From a virus: 28,665 bases of DNA. How positions within the stretch are numbered: position 1 is the first letter of the stretch; every line of letters starts with the position of its first letter. The notes beneath the pieces are model-generated. The model was given only the letters and a program-made list of their open reading frames with translations. It did not search any database and was not told the DNA's origin. The stretch covers positions 1 to 28,665 of the IMG/VR virus record IMGVR_UViG_3300037189_012866. One strand, given 5' to 3'. The translations under genes and the position numbers were made by a program. This document shows, one piece after another, positions 1-6,489 of the stretch.

Positions 1-2
1 AG

Positions 3-347
3 TTACGCCTTCTTCGGCTGACGAGGTTTGCGTGGCGCCTTAACTGAAGCAGTTTTATCTACTTTCTTAGCAGCCGGCTTATTAACAACTGGCTTTTTCT
101 TTGGCTTCGCAACACTCTTCACCATAGCAGTAGTAGCAACTTCTGCAACTGGCGATACCTTAGCAGGATTATCAGCGTGTACTGTCCATTCAGCATCGCT
201 TAACTTATGTAATCCAACACAGGATCCGGTTGGGCTACGTCCGCATCCGCACTTAGGTGCTTCTGTGGTTTCTACCTTATAAGGTGCTTCTGCTGGTGCA
301 GTTTCTTTAGTTTTTGCACCGAATAATTTAGCTAATAGTTTTAACAT
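3..347 (-). CDS. Small CDGSH-like protein with basic Lys/Pro/Ala-rich tail
   Basis: 114 aa, the only confident gene on the minus strand. Residues 33-47 read C-G-C-G-R-S-P-T-G-S-C-V-G-L-H, giving Cys33, Cys35, Cys43 and His47. This is the 3Cys:1His spacing of CDGSH-type [2Fe-2S] proteins, except that one residue is missing between the second and third Cys and the CDGSH core reads CVGLH. A conserved-looking stretch, LSDAEWTVHADNP, follows. The C-terminal ~40 residues are Lys/Pro/Ala-rich and histone-H1-like, which suggests nucleic-acid binding or an unfolded tail. The start is supported by GGAGGA about 9 bases upstream on the minus strand. It is divergent from the superoxide dismutase gene, with only 25 bases between the starts. 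Cluster binding is inferred from the four-ligand pattern; a zinc site is an alternative. Confidence 0.75.
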   Translation of the reverse strand: MLKLLAKLFGAKTKETAPAEAPYKVETTEAPKCGCGRSPTGSCVGLHKLSDAEWTVHADNPAKVSPVAEVATTAMVKSVAKPKKKPVVNKPAAKKVDKTASVKAPRKPRQPKKA

Positions 348-372
348 TTTTCATGTCCTCCATACTCTAATT

Positions 373-966
373 ATGCCTTTCATGGCTACGATAAATAAAA
401 ATATGGAAGATAGCATCAAATTATATAAGCATATTATCAACGAAGCGCAAAAAATGCCCGACAAGTTGGAGCAGGATAAGTTGCCAGTAGCTGATGATGC
501 GCTGGCTCCGGTATTAAGCAAAGATACCATAGATTACCATTTTAAAAAGTTAGCTGCCAAATATGTGGAAAGATATAACAAAGGCGAGGGCGATAAGAAA
601 TTTAATCGTGGTGGTGCTGTGTTGCACAACTACTATTTCGGTCAACTCATGGAACCCGGCACTCGTAAGCCCACGGGTAAATGTAAAGAGATTATTGAAA
701 AAAAATATAAGACGTTCGAGACATTCAAAGAAGCAGTTGAAAAACTAGCAATGAGCATACAGGGATCCGGTTGGATCTATATGGATTCTAAAGGAAGACT
801 TGACATAATACACAATCACGAGTATAATGATCAAGACATAGTATTGATAATCGATTGGTGGGAGCATGCCTGGGCATTAGACTACCAAGCTGATAAGGCC
901 AAATATTTGAAAAACTTTTGGCGTATCATAGATTGGGAATCCTGCAATCGAAGAATGTCTGCTTAA
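373..966 (+). CDS. Superoxide dismutase, Fe/Mn family
   Basis: Converts superoxide to oxygen and hydrogen peroxide. All four metal ligands are readable: His56 (in DYHFKK), His85 (in VLHNYYF), and Asp161 and His165 in the signature DWWEHAWALDYQ. LPVADDALAPVLS and GSGWIYMDSKGRLDI align with the E. coli enzymes, and the tail KYLKNFWRIIDW is typical. The second-sphere pair that tunes metal use appears to be Gly81 plus His149, where E. coli FeSOD has Gln at the first position and MnSOD has Gln at the second; Gly/His is found in some archaeal or cambialistic enzymes. If ATG 373 is used there is a ~36-aa N-terminal extension. Other in-frame ATGs lie at 382, 403 and 454, and none has a clear ribosome binding site. 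A GATAAATA sequence at 390-397 resembles a T4 late promoter and would fit the ATG at 403. Confidence 0.92.
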   Translation: MPFMATINKNMEDSIKLYKHIINEAQKMPDKLEQDKLPVADDALAPVLSKDTIDYHFKKLAAKYVERYNKGEGDKKFNRGGAVLHNYYFGQLMEPGTRKPTGKCKEIIEKKYKTFETFKEAVEKLAMSIQGSGWIYMDSKGRLDIIHNHEYNDQDIVLIIDWWEHAWALDYQADKAKYLKNFWRIIDWESCNRRMSA

Positions 967-977
967 AGGAGATTCGT

Positions 978-1283
978 ATGAAAAAGATCTTGGCAATTTT
1001 GACAGTATTAGCACTAACAGCACCTGCACAGGCAGACGGCTGGCGCCATCATGGCGGATATTACCGAGGCGGTAATAGCAACTGGGTTGCTCCACTGATT
1101 GGTGGTGCGATAATCGGTGGCGTTATTGCAAATCAGTATTATCGTCCAGCTCCTCCCCCTAGTGTAGTGTATGTAAGTCCTCCTCCACAAACAATTCCAT
1201 ATAATCCGCCATACGGGTATCATTGGGAAAACATTGCAGATTCTAATTGCAACTGCTATAGGACCGTGCTAGTTCCCAACTAA
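978..1283 (+). CDS. Secreted Gly/Pro-rich small protein
   Basis: 101 aa, family not recognised. The start at 978 is set by AAAGGAG seven bases upstream and by a textbook Sec signal peptide: MKK, hydrophobic residues 4-15, then a likely cleavage after APAQA (about residue 20). The mature part begins with a His/Gly/Tyr-rich stretch ([11 protein letters not shown]). It continues with a Gly-zipper-like hydrophobic segment, [20 protein letters not shown], that could span or insert in a membrane. A Pro/Tyr-rich region and a C-terminal Cys pair (CNCYR) follow. This layout is common in small periplasmic or outer-membrane-associated proteins of proteobacteria, so host origin is plausible. It lies between the superoxide dismutase gene and the SUF operon, 11 bases after the dismutase stop. 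No function is assigned. Confidence 0.8.
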   Translation: MKKILAILTVLALTAPAQADGWRHHGGYYRGGNSNWVAPLIGGAIIGGVIANQYYRPAPPPSVVYVSPPPQTIPYNPPYGYHWENIADSNCNCYRTVLVPN

Positions 1284-1288
1284 ATCAG

Positions 1289-1317
1289 TTGACTTCTAGC
1301 AGCTATTACTTTATAAT
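1289..1317 (+). promoter_or_regulatory. Strong sigma70-type promoter for the SUF operon
   Basis: TTGACT (1289-1294), a 17-base spacer, and a perfect TATAAT (1312-1317). The expected transcription start is about 1324-1325, at the sufB ATG (1325), so the transcript would be leaderless or nearly so. This makes host RNA polymerase with its housekeeping sigma factor the likely reader. No operator or IscR/SufR-type site was recognised nearby. Confidence 0.75.
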
Positions 1318-1324
1318 AACAAAA

Positions 1325-2743
1325 ATGAAAGAGCTGCAACAACAAGAATACAAATATGGCTGGTCAACTGATATTGATAGCGAATCACTGCCTATCGGGC
1401 TAAGTGAAGATGTGATCAAACAAATCAGTTCGGCCAAAGGCGAACCTGAATGGATGCTAGATTGGCGCCTTAGTGCGTACAAGCACTGGACTAAAATGGC
1501 TCATCCAGACTGGGCCATATTAAAAATCCCACCCATAGACTTCCAAAGCATCAGCTACTTTAGTAGGCCTAAGAAGAATCCCAAAGACCTAAGCGAAGTA
1601 GATCCCGCAGTATTACGTGACTTTGAAAAATTAGGTATCCCCTTAGAAGAACAAAAATGGCTAGCAGGTGTCGCCATCGACGCTGTCTATGACAGCGAAA
1701 GCATGGGAACCACACATAAGAAAGAACTAGAACAGCTGGGCATTATATTCTGTAGCTTCAGCGAAGCAGTTCGTGAGCACCCAGAACTAATCAAGAAATA
1801 TCTCGGCAGTGTTGTAGGAGCACAAGATAATTTTTACAGCTGCCTAAACAGCGCAGTATTCAGCGATGGCAGTTTTGTTTATATCCCCAAAGGCGTTGCA
1901 TGTCCTTTAGAACTCAGTACATATTTCCGCATTAACGCCCGCAACACTGGTCAGTTTGAACGAACACTGATCATAGCAGATGAAGGAAGCTCAGTCAGTT
2001 ACTTAGAGGGCTGTACTGCACCCAAGCGTGATGAAAATCAACTACATGCTGCCGTAGTAGAGCTTATAGCATTAGACAACGCCACAATAAAATACAGCAC
2101 TGTGCAGAACTGGTATCCTGGAGATAAGGATGGTGTGGGTGGCATCTATAACTTTGTTACTAAGCGCGGACTATGTAAAGGTATCAACTCTAAAATAACT
2201 TGGACACAGGTGGAAACTGGTAGCGCAATCACATGGAAATACCCTAGCTGTATACTACGTGGCGAAGGCAGTGTGGGAGAATTTTATTCTGTGGCACTGA
2301 CTAGAGATCACATGCAGGCAGACACAGGCACTAAGATGATACACATTGGTGCCAACACTAAGAGTACTATCATAAGCAAAGGCATCAGCATAGGCAACAG
2401 CGACAACACTTATAGAGGTATGGTTAGGATGGGTCCTAACGCTAAGAACAGTCGCAATTACACTAGGTGCGACAGCATGATCATAGGTGATCACGCCAGT
2501 GCCAACACAGTGCCTTACATCGAAGGCAAAAACGACAGCAGCATTATTGAACACGAAGCCACAGTGGGCAAGATTAGCGACAAACAACTATTCTACCTAG
2601 CCACTAGAGGATTTAGTGAAGAACAAGCCAGCAATATTTTGGTTAATGGATTCTGTAGAGAAATATTCAAGAAGCTGCCTTTAGAATTTGCCGCCGAAGC
2701 TAGTAAACTGTTAAGTATTAAATTAGAAGGGTCGATAGGATAA
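1325..2743 (+). CDS. sufB: Fe-S cluster scaffold protein SufB
   Basis: 472 aa from ATG 1325 (E. coli SufB is 495 aa). SufB is the cytoplasmic scaffold subunit of the SufBCD complex, on which Fe-S clusters are built. Visible key residues are Cys230 in YLEGCTAP (matching E. coli Cys254, start of the sulfur-transfer path), Cys382 in [11 protein letters not shown] (Cys405), and His410/Glu411 in [12 protein letters not shown]. The C-terminal stretch [19 protein letters not shown] is near-identical in style to bacterial SufB. An in-frame TTG at 1289 would add 12 residues, but it is the -35 box of the promoter and has no ribosome binding site, so 1325 is preferred. The stop overlaps the sufC start (TAATG). 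All residues expected for activity are present. Confidence 0.97.
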   Translation: MKELQQQEYKYGWSTDIDSESLPIGLSEDVIKQISSAKGEPEWMLDWRLSAYKHWTKMAHPDWAILKIPPIDFQSISYFSRPKKNPKDLSEVDPAVLRDFEKLGIPLEEQKWLAGVAIDAVYDSESMGTTHKKELEQLGIIFCSFSEAVREHPELIKKYLGSVVGAQDNFYSCLNSAVFSDGSFVYIPKGVACPLELSTYFRINARNTGQFERTLIIADEGSSVSYLEGCTAPKRDENQLHAAVVELIALDNATIKYSTVQNWYPGDKDGVGGIYNFVTKRGLCKGINSKITWTQVETGSAITWKYPSCILRGEGSVGEFYSVALTRDHMQADTGTKMIHIGANTKSTIISKGISIGNSDNTYRGMVRMGPNAKNSRNYTRCDSMIIGDHASANTVPYIEGKNDSSIIEHEATVGKISDKQLFYLATRGFSEEQASNILVNGFCREIFKKLPLEFAAEASKLLSIKLEGSIG

Positions 2744-3468
2744 TGTTAAAATTAACCAATTTAAGCATAAGCGCAAATGGTGAATCTATATTAGAAGATA
2801 TCAATCTCGAAGTCAAGGCTGGTGAGATACATGTCATATTAGGTCCCAACGGTGCTGGCAAAAGCACCATCGCAAATGCTATAGCAGGTAATCCAGAACT
2901 GAAGGTTACTAAGGGCAGGATCAATTTCAAAAGAAAAAATATCACGGAAATTCCTCCAGACGAAAGAAGCAAGTTAGGAATACTGATGACATTCCAAGAT
3001 CCACCTGATCTAGATGGCGTCAACAGTCTCCAGTTTGCTCGTGACACATTAAAAGAGCGTGGGGATAAACGTTCCAGCACATCAATTATCCAAGACTATA
3101 AAAATCTTGTCAAGAAATTAGACTTAGGTAGCGACTGGCCCAATAGAAGTTTTAATTCTAATGCCAGTGGCGGCGAGCGTAAGAAGAATGAAGTACTACA
3201 GTGTTTGATGATGGATCCGGATCTAGTGATATTAGATGAGATCGACAGCGGATTAGATGTAGACAGCATCAGTACAGTGGGTGTGGAGATTGCACAGTTT
3301 TTGACAAAGAAAAACAAAGCCTGTATAATAATCACACATCAACCAAACATATTAGAACTAATAAAACCAACGCATGTACATGTTGTAGTTAACGGCAGCA
3401 TTGTAGAATCTGGAACTAACAGAATTTTAAAACGGATACTAAAAAATGGCTATAGAGAGTTTTCTTAA
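2743..3468 (+). CDS. sufC: Fe-S assembly ATPase SufC
   Basis: 241 aa, usual family length. ABC-type ATPase that drives conformational change of the SufB-SufD scaffold. Visible elements are Walker A GPNGAGKST (34-42), Q-loop Gln85 (TFQDPP), the ABC signature ASGGERKKNE (141-150), where the Lys/Arg-rich run is typical of SufC, Walker B LVILDEIDSGLD (161-172) and the switch His199 (ITHQPN). AGGA lies 2 bases before TAATG, so translation is probably coupled to sufB. No membrane segments are present, as expected for this soluble member of the ABC family. Confidence 0.97.
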   Translation: MLKLTNLSISANGESILEDINLEVKAGEIHVILGPNGAGKSTIANAIAGNPELKVTKGRINFKRKNITEIPPDERSKLGILMTFQDPPDLDGVNSLQFARDTLKERGDKRSSTSIIQDYKNLVKKLDLGSDWPNRSFNSNASGGERKKNEVLQCLMMDPDLVILDEIDSGLDVDSISTVGVEIAQFLTKKNKACIIITHQPNILELIKPTHVHVVVNGSIVESGTNRILKRILKNGYREFS

Positions 3469-4276
3469 TTCGGACAAGGAAGATCCTGATTGGTATTATA
3501 CCCCTAATCAATTTTTAAACAAAAAATTTAAGGTAATAGATGCTAATTGTCTTCAGATCCAATCTGGGGTCGAAGACACAATGGTGCTCCGACTCAGTCC
3601 CACTGAGAACGAACTCCTATGTAAGAATCTACAGATTGTATGCCACTCAGACAGTAAACTCAATCTACTGTTAATCTGTGATGGTGGGGAAAAGATGCAG
3701 CAGGTATTTCTATACCACGTCAAACTGATGGAAAATGCTGAGCTCAAAATTGGTATCTTTGCAAAAGACGGTAAACTAAACAAACATATCTTTGAAAGTG
3801 ACTTGGATCAATCCAGTTACCTTAGTATATTTGGTGTTGGGCAGAATACAGTTGCTGGTAGCACTGAAATCATAACCAAAATTTACCACTCCGAGCCGGA
3901 TGCAGACAGCGATGTCTACATCAATTGCTTGGCTGGCAAAGACAGCAGGACTGTATTTTCAGGTACAGTAAAGATAGATCAAGGTATGACTGACAGCTGG
4001 ACCAATGTACAGGGAACCAGTCTCTTGATAGACCCAACAGCTCAATGTTTTTCATTGCCGCAGTTGTTGATAGACTGTGGCGCAGTGACAGCCACACATG
4101 GATGCAGCGTAGGTAAAATAGATGAACATTCGCTCTATTATTTGCAAAGCAGAGGCTTCAGTGAAGCAGCAGCACGTAAACTGATGATAGATGCGTTTAA
4201 GAACGAACAGTTTCAACTTATACAAGACAGAGAGCTACAAGATGAACTCCGAGAACTTTTCTCAGATCAAGGATGA
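3446..4276 (+). CDS. sufD: Short SufD (Fe-S scaffold subunit)
   Basis: 276 aa, overlapping the sufC end by 23 bases. SufD pairs with SufB and SufC; the SufB-SufD interface is where the cluster forms and iron is thought to enter. The C-terminal half is clear: a beta-helix-like core (residues ~60-200), then LLIDCGAVTATHGCSVGKID with His218 matching the essential E. coli His360, and YYLQSRGFSEAAARKLMIDAF, the family's helical tail. E. coli SufD has 423 aa, so ~140 residues of the N-terminal region are missing or replaced by a short leader. The reading frame is open and intact, so this looks like evolved shortening rather than a broken gene. Identity as SufD rather than a second SufB rests on length, the lack of the SufB Cys pattern and position in the operon. 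Confidence 0.9.
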   Translation: MAIESFLNSDKEDPDWYYTPNQFLNKKFKVIDANCLQIQSGVEDTMVLRLSPTENELLCKNLQIVCHSDSKLNLLLICDGGEKMQQVFLYHVKLMENAELKIGIFAKDGKLNKHIFESDLDQSSYLSIFGVGQNTVAGSTEIITKIYHSEPDADSDVYINCLAGKDSRTVFSGTVKIDQGMTDSWTNVQGTSLLIDPTAQCFSLPQLLIDCGAVTATHGCSVGKIDEHSLYYLQSRGFSEAAARKLMIDAFKNEQFQLIQDRELQDELRELFSDQG

Positions 4277-5471
4277 TTTTGATCTGCCAGATGTGATTTA
4301 TTTGGATAACGCAGCGACAGCATTTGTGCCTCGCTGTGTTATTGAAGCACAGAATAACTACTATAAAAACTTCAAAGCCAATGTACATAGAGGTATCCAT
4401 AGCTTGGGCGACCGAGCCACTGTGGAATACGAATCAGTACGTGAAAAGGTTTGTAAATTAATCAACGCTAGAAAAAGCAAAGAAATTGTTTTTACCAGCG
4501 GAACAACGCACAGTATCAATATCCTAGCCAAAGGTTTGACAGCACAGTTCAATGACAATGATGCCATCATCGTTGCTGAGAGTGAGCATCATGCGAACTT
4601 AGTGCCCTGGATGGAGGCTAGCTATCGTACAGGTTGTAGATTTGAGCCAATTAATATCATCAAGGATGGTAGATTGGATCTTGGGCATCTGCAGGATGTC
4701 TGTTCATCAGTCAAAGGACGTATACTATTCTGTATCGCACATATCAGTAACACCACAGGCTACGAACAGAACCTAGCTGAATTGATCGGAGTCGTACATT
4801 CATTCAACGGCTATGTTATTGTTGATGCTGCCCAAAGCGTCAGTAAGCGCAAGATCGATGTACAAGACTTAGATATTGATTTCCTAGCTTTCAGTGGTCA
4901 CAAACTGTATGGCCCGACTGGAGTTGGTGTACTATATGGTAAACTGAAACTACTGGACAAAGTAGAACCATTCATGTTGGGTGGCGATATGATCAGCTAT
5001 GTACATTTGGATCGATATGGGCTAGCAGAGCTTCCTTATAAACTGGAAGCTGGAACTCCCAATATCGCAGGTGTCATTGGCATGGGTGCAGCCATAGATT
5101 GGTTCTTATCGTACGGTGCAGAAAATTTTGAAGCACATGATAAAAAATTAAGCAAGGCATTTAATGATGCTTTGGAAAATCTAGACTACATAAAAATCTT
5201 TCATCCTGGGAAGAAAAGTGGACTAATTAGTTTTGCAGTTGATGATGTTCATCCACAAGATCTGGCTACTTTCTTAAATCTCCAAAATATAGCAGTACGC
5301 AGTGGTTTCCTCTGTGCGCAACCTGCTGTAGAAGAATTCTTTAAATCTGGAGTCAATAGGGCTAGTTGGGCTTGTTACAATGATGTTGAACACGCAATAC
5401 TGCTTGCAACAGCATTGGATAAAAGTTATGACAAGCTCGCGAATAGAAGAGAAAATTCAACAGTATACTGA
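4242..5471 (+). CDS. sufS: Cysteine desulfurase SufS
   Basis: 409 aa from ATG 4242 (E. coli SufS is 406 aa). PLP enzyme that takes sulfur from cysteine and passes it to SufE as persulfide. Seen: YLDNAATAFVP near the N-terminus, SGTTHSIN (substrate/phosphate region), SEHHANLVPW with His117 stacking on PLP, VDAAQSV, the Schiff-base Lys221 in FSGHKLYGPTG, the GTPN motif at 271-274, and the nucleophile Cys358 in RSGFLCAQP. That short active-site loop marks a group II (SufS-type) enzyme. An upstream in-frame ATG at 4191 would add 17 residues with no family counterpart. It overlaps sufD by 35 bases and sufE by 44 bases, consistent with coupled translation. Confidence 0.97.
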   Translation: MNSENFSQIKDDFDLPDVIYLDNAATAFVPRCVIEAQNNYYKNFKANVHRGIHSLGDRATVEYESVREKVCKLINARKSKEIVFTSGTTHSINILAKGLTAQFNDNDAIIVAESEHHANLVPWMEASYRTGCRFEPINIIKDGRLDLGHLQDVCSSVKGRILFCIAHISNTTGYEQNLAELIGVVHSFNGYVIVDAAQSVSKRKIDVQDLDIDFLAFSGHKLYGPTGVGVLYGKLKLLDKVEPFMLGGDMISYVHLDRYGLAELPYKLEAGTPNIAGVIGMGAAIDWFLSYGAENFEAHDKKLSKAFNDALENLDYIKIFHPGKKSGLISFAVDDVHPQDLATFLNLQNIAVRSGFLCAQPAVEEFFKSGVNRASWACYNDVEHAILLATALDKSYDKLANRRENSTVY

Positions 5472-5838
5472 GATACTGAGTTCATTGGACAGCGATTTCG
5501 ATCGCTATGAATTCATAATGGATCTTGGTGAACACATTCCCTGGCTCCCTGCCGATCAACGTGTCGAACAAAATAGAATACTGGGCTGTCAGAGCGATCT
5601 GTTTCTAAAAGATTTCGGCACCACTGAACTACAGATGAAGGCATATGGTGATAGCCACATTGTACAAGGTATGGCGGCACTGATATTGGATATATTCAAT
5701 AACAGCCCTAAAACAGTAGTCAAGCAAACTGACCCAGCTATATTAGAAAAAATCGGAATCAAAAGTATACTGACACCTGGAAGACAGAATGGTGTTGGCA
5801 ACTTGATAAAACGCATATATGAATACTGCGACACATGA
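5428..5838 (+). CDS. sufE: Sulfur acceptor SufE
   Basis: 136 aa from ATG 5428 (E. coli SufE is 138 aa). Accepts persulfide sulfur from SufS and hands it to SufB. The acceptor Cys54 sits in NRILGCQSDLFL, matching the GCQS motif of the family. The N-terminal helices (IEEKIQQYTEIL, DRYEFIMDLGEHIPWLP) and GIKSILTPGRQNGVGNLIKRI are also typical. A further in-frame ATG at 5380 would give an extra 16 residues lying wholly inside sufS and is not favoured. The end overlaps the next start by 20 bases. Confidence 0.95.
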   Translation: MTSSRIEEKIQQYTEILSSLDSDFDRYEFIMDLGEHIPWLPADQRVEQNRILGCQSDLFLKDFGTTELQMKAYGDSHIVQGMAALILDIFNNSPKTVVKQTDPAILEKIGIKSILTPGRQNGVGNLIKRIYEYCDT

Positions 5839-6124
5839 CGCAATCGTAGAGAAGATTAAAGGGGTATACGATCCTGAAATACCCGTAAATATCTACGATT
5901 TAGGCCTCATATATGACATAAAATGCGAAGAAGGAGTCGTGAATATAGACATGACACTGACTAGCGCATTCTGCCCTGCTGCTGAACAACTACCAAAACA
6001 GGTAAAAGACGCAGTCTCTCAATTAGAAAATATCACAGACGTACAAGTCAATATCGTATGGAATCCGCAATGGACCCAAGATATGATCAGCGACGAAGCC
6101 AAACTTGAATTAGGAATATACTAA
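5819..6124 (+). CDS. sufT: DUF59/MIP18 family Fe-S assembly factor, SufT-like
   Basis: 101 aa. The MIP18/DUF59 signature is plain: DPEIPVNIYDLGLIYDI (residues 18-34) followed by MTLTSAFCPAAEQLP with the conserved Cys52. The C-terminal part, VQVNIVWNPQWTQDMISDEAK, fits the family. SufT-type proteins aid Fe-S cluster maturation or transfer and sit in many bacterial suf operons between sufS/sufE and sufA, as here. It lacks the Mrp-type ATPase domain that some relatives carry. No ribosome binding site is obvious; it starts inside the last codons of sufE, so re-initiation is likely. Confidence 0.9.
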   Translation: MNTATHDAIVEKIKGVYDPEIPVNIYDLGLIYDIKCEEGVVNIDMTLTSAFCPAAEQLPKQVKDAVSQLENITDVQVNIVWNPQWTQDMISDEAKLELGIY

Positions 6125-6150
6125 TAGATTCATTCGTGGTAAATAGTGTT

Positions 6151-6477
6151 ATGGAACACTTAAATCTTACCACTGAAGCTAAACATTTCCTAAGTCAAAA
6201 CTGCACAAATCAAAGTCGTAAAGGGGTGCGCTTGCTAGTCAAAGGCGCCGGTTGCGCAGGGTTTAAATATGATTGGCAGTTTGTGGAAACAGCAGATGAC
6301 GATGATTATCTGCATACTTTATCCGAGGAAAACTTCCTCGTGATTGATCCTTTTACTATCAGTATGCTACAAGGTAGCACTATTGAACTAGAGGATACAC
6401 CATTTTCCAAAACTTTAAATATTGTAAACCCCATGGCTAAAAGCGAATGTGGTTGCGGTGAATCGTTTGCATTATAA
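6151..6477 (+). CDS. sufA: A-type Fe-S carrier, SufA/IscA-like
   Basis: 108 aa from ATG 6151; a GTG at 6136 would add five residues. A-type carriers receive clusters from the scaffold and deliver them to target proteins. The three ligand cysteines are present: Cys35 in KGAGCAGFKYDW, and Cys100 and Cys102 in SECGCGESF at the C-terminus. IDPFTISMLQGSTIELEDT (residues 66-84) is also family-typical. SufA and IscA cannot be told apart by motif alone; operon position favours SufA. It is the last gene of the SUF operon, and the giant virion gene begins 12 bases after its stop, so transcripts may run through unless a promoter or terminator acts there. Confidence 0.94.
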   Translation: MEHLNLTTEAKHFLSQNCTNQSRKGVRLLVKGAGCAGFKYDWQFVETADDDDYLHTLSEENFLVIDPFTISMLQGSTIELEDTPFSKTLNIVNPMAKSECGCGESFAL

Positions 6478-6489
6478 TAGGTAGAACTC

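Noticed and set aside
341-368. TTAACA-16-TACTCT as a sigma70 promoter for SOD
   Set aside because: The -10 box matches at only three positions and the start would fall inside the first possible ATG; much weaker than the three promoters reported.
390-397. GATAAATA as a T4-type late promoter for SOD
   Set aside because: One mismatch in an 8-base AT-rich word, located within the possible coding start; kept only as a remark on the SOD entry.
918-977. Upstream extension of the secreted 101-aa protein
   Set aside because: It lies inside the superoxide dismutase gene, while ATG 978 has AAAGGAG and begins a clean signal peptide.
1289-1324. TTG start adding 12 residues to SufB
   Set aside because: The TTG is the -35 hexamer of a near-consensus promoter, has no ribosome binding site, and the extra residues match nothing in the family.
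6453-6478. TTGCGG...TATAAT before the giant fibre gene
   Set aside because: TATAAT is perfect but the nearest -35-like hexamer is only 14 bases away and a poor match; it also overlaps the sufA stop codon.
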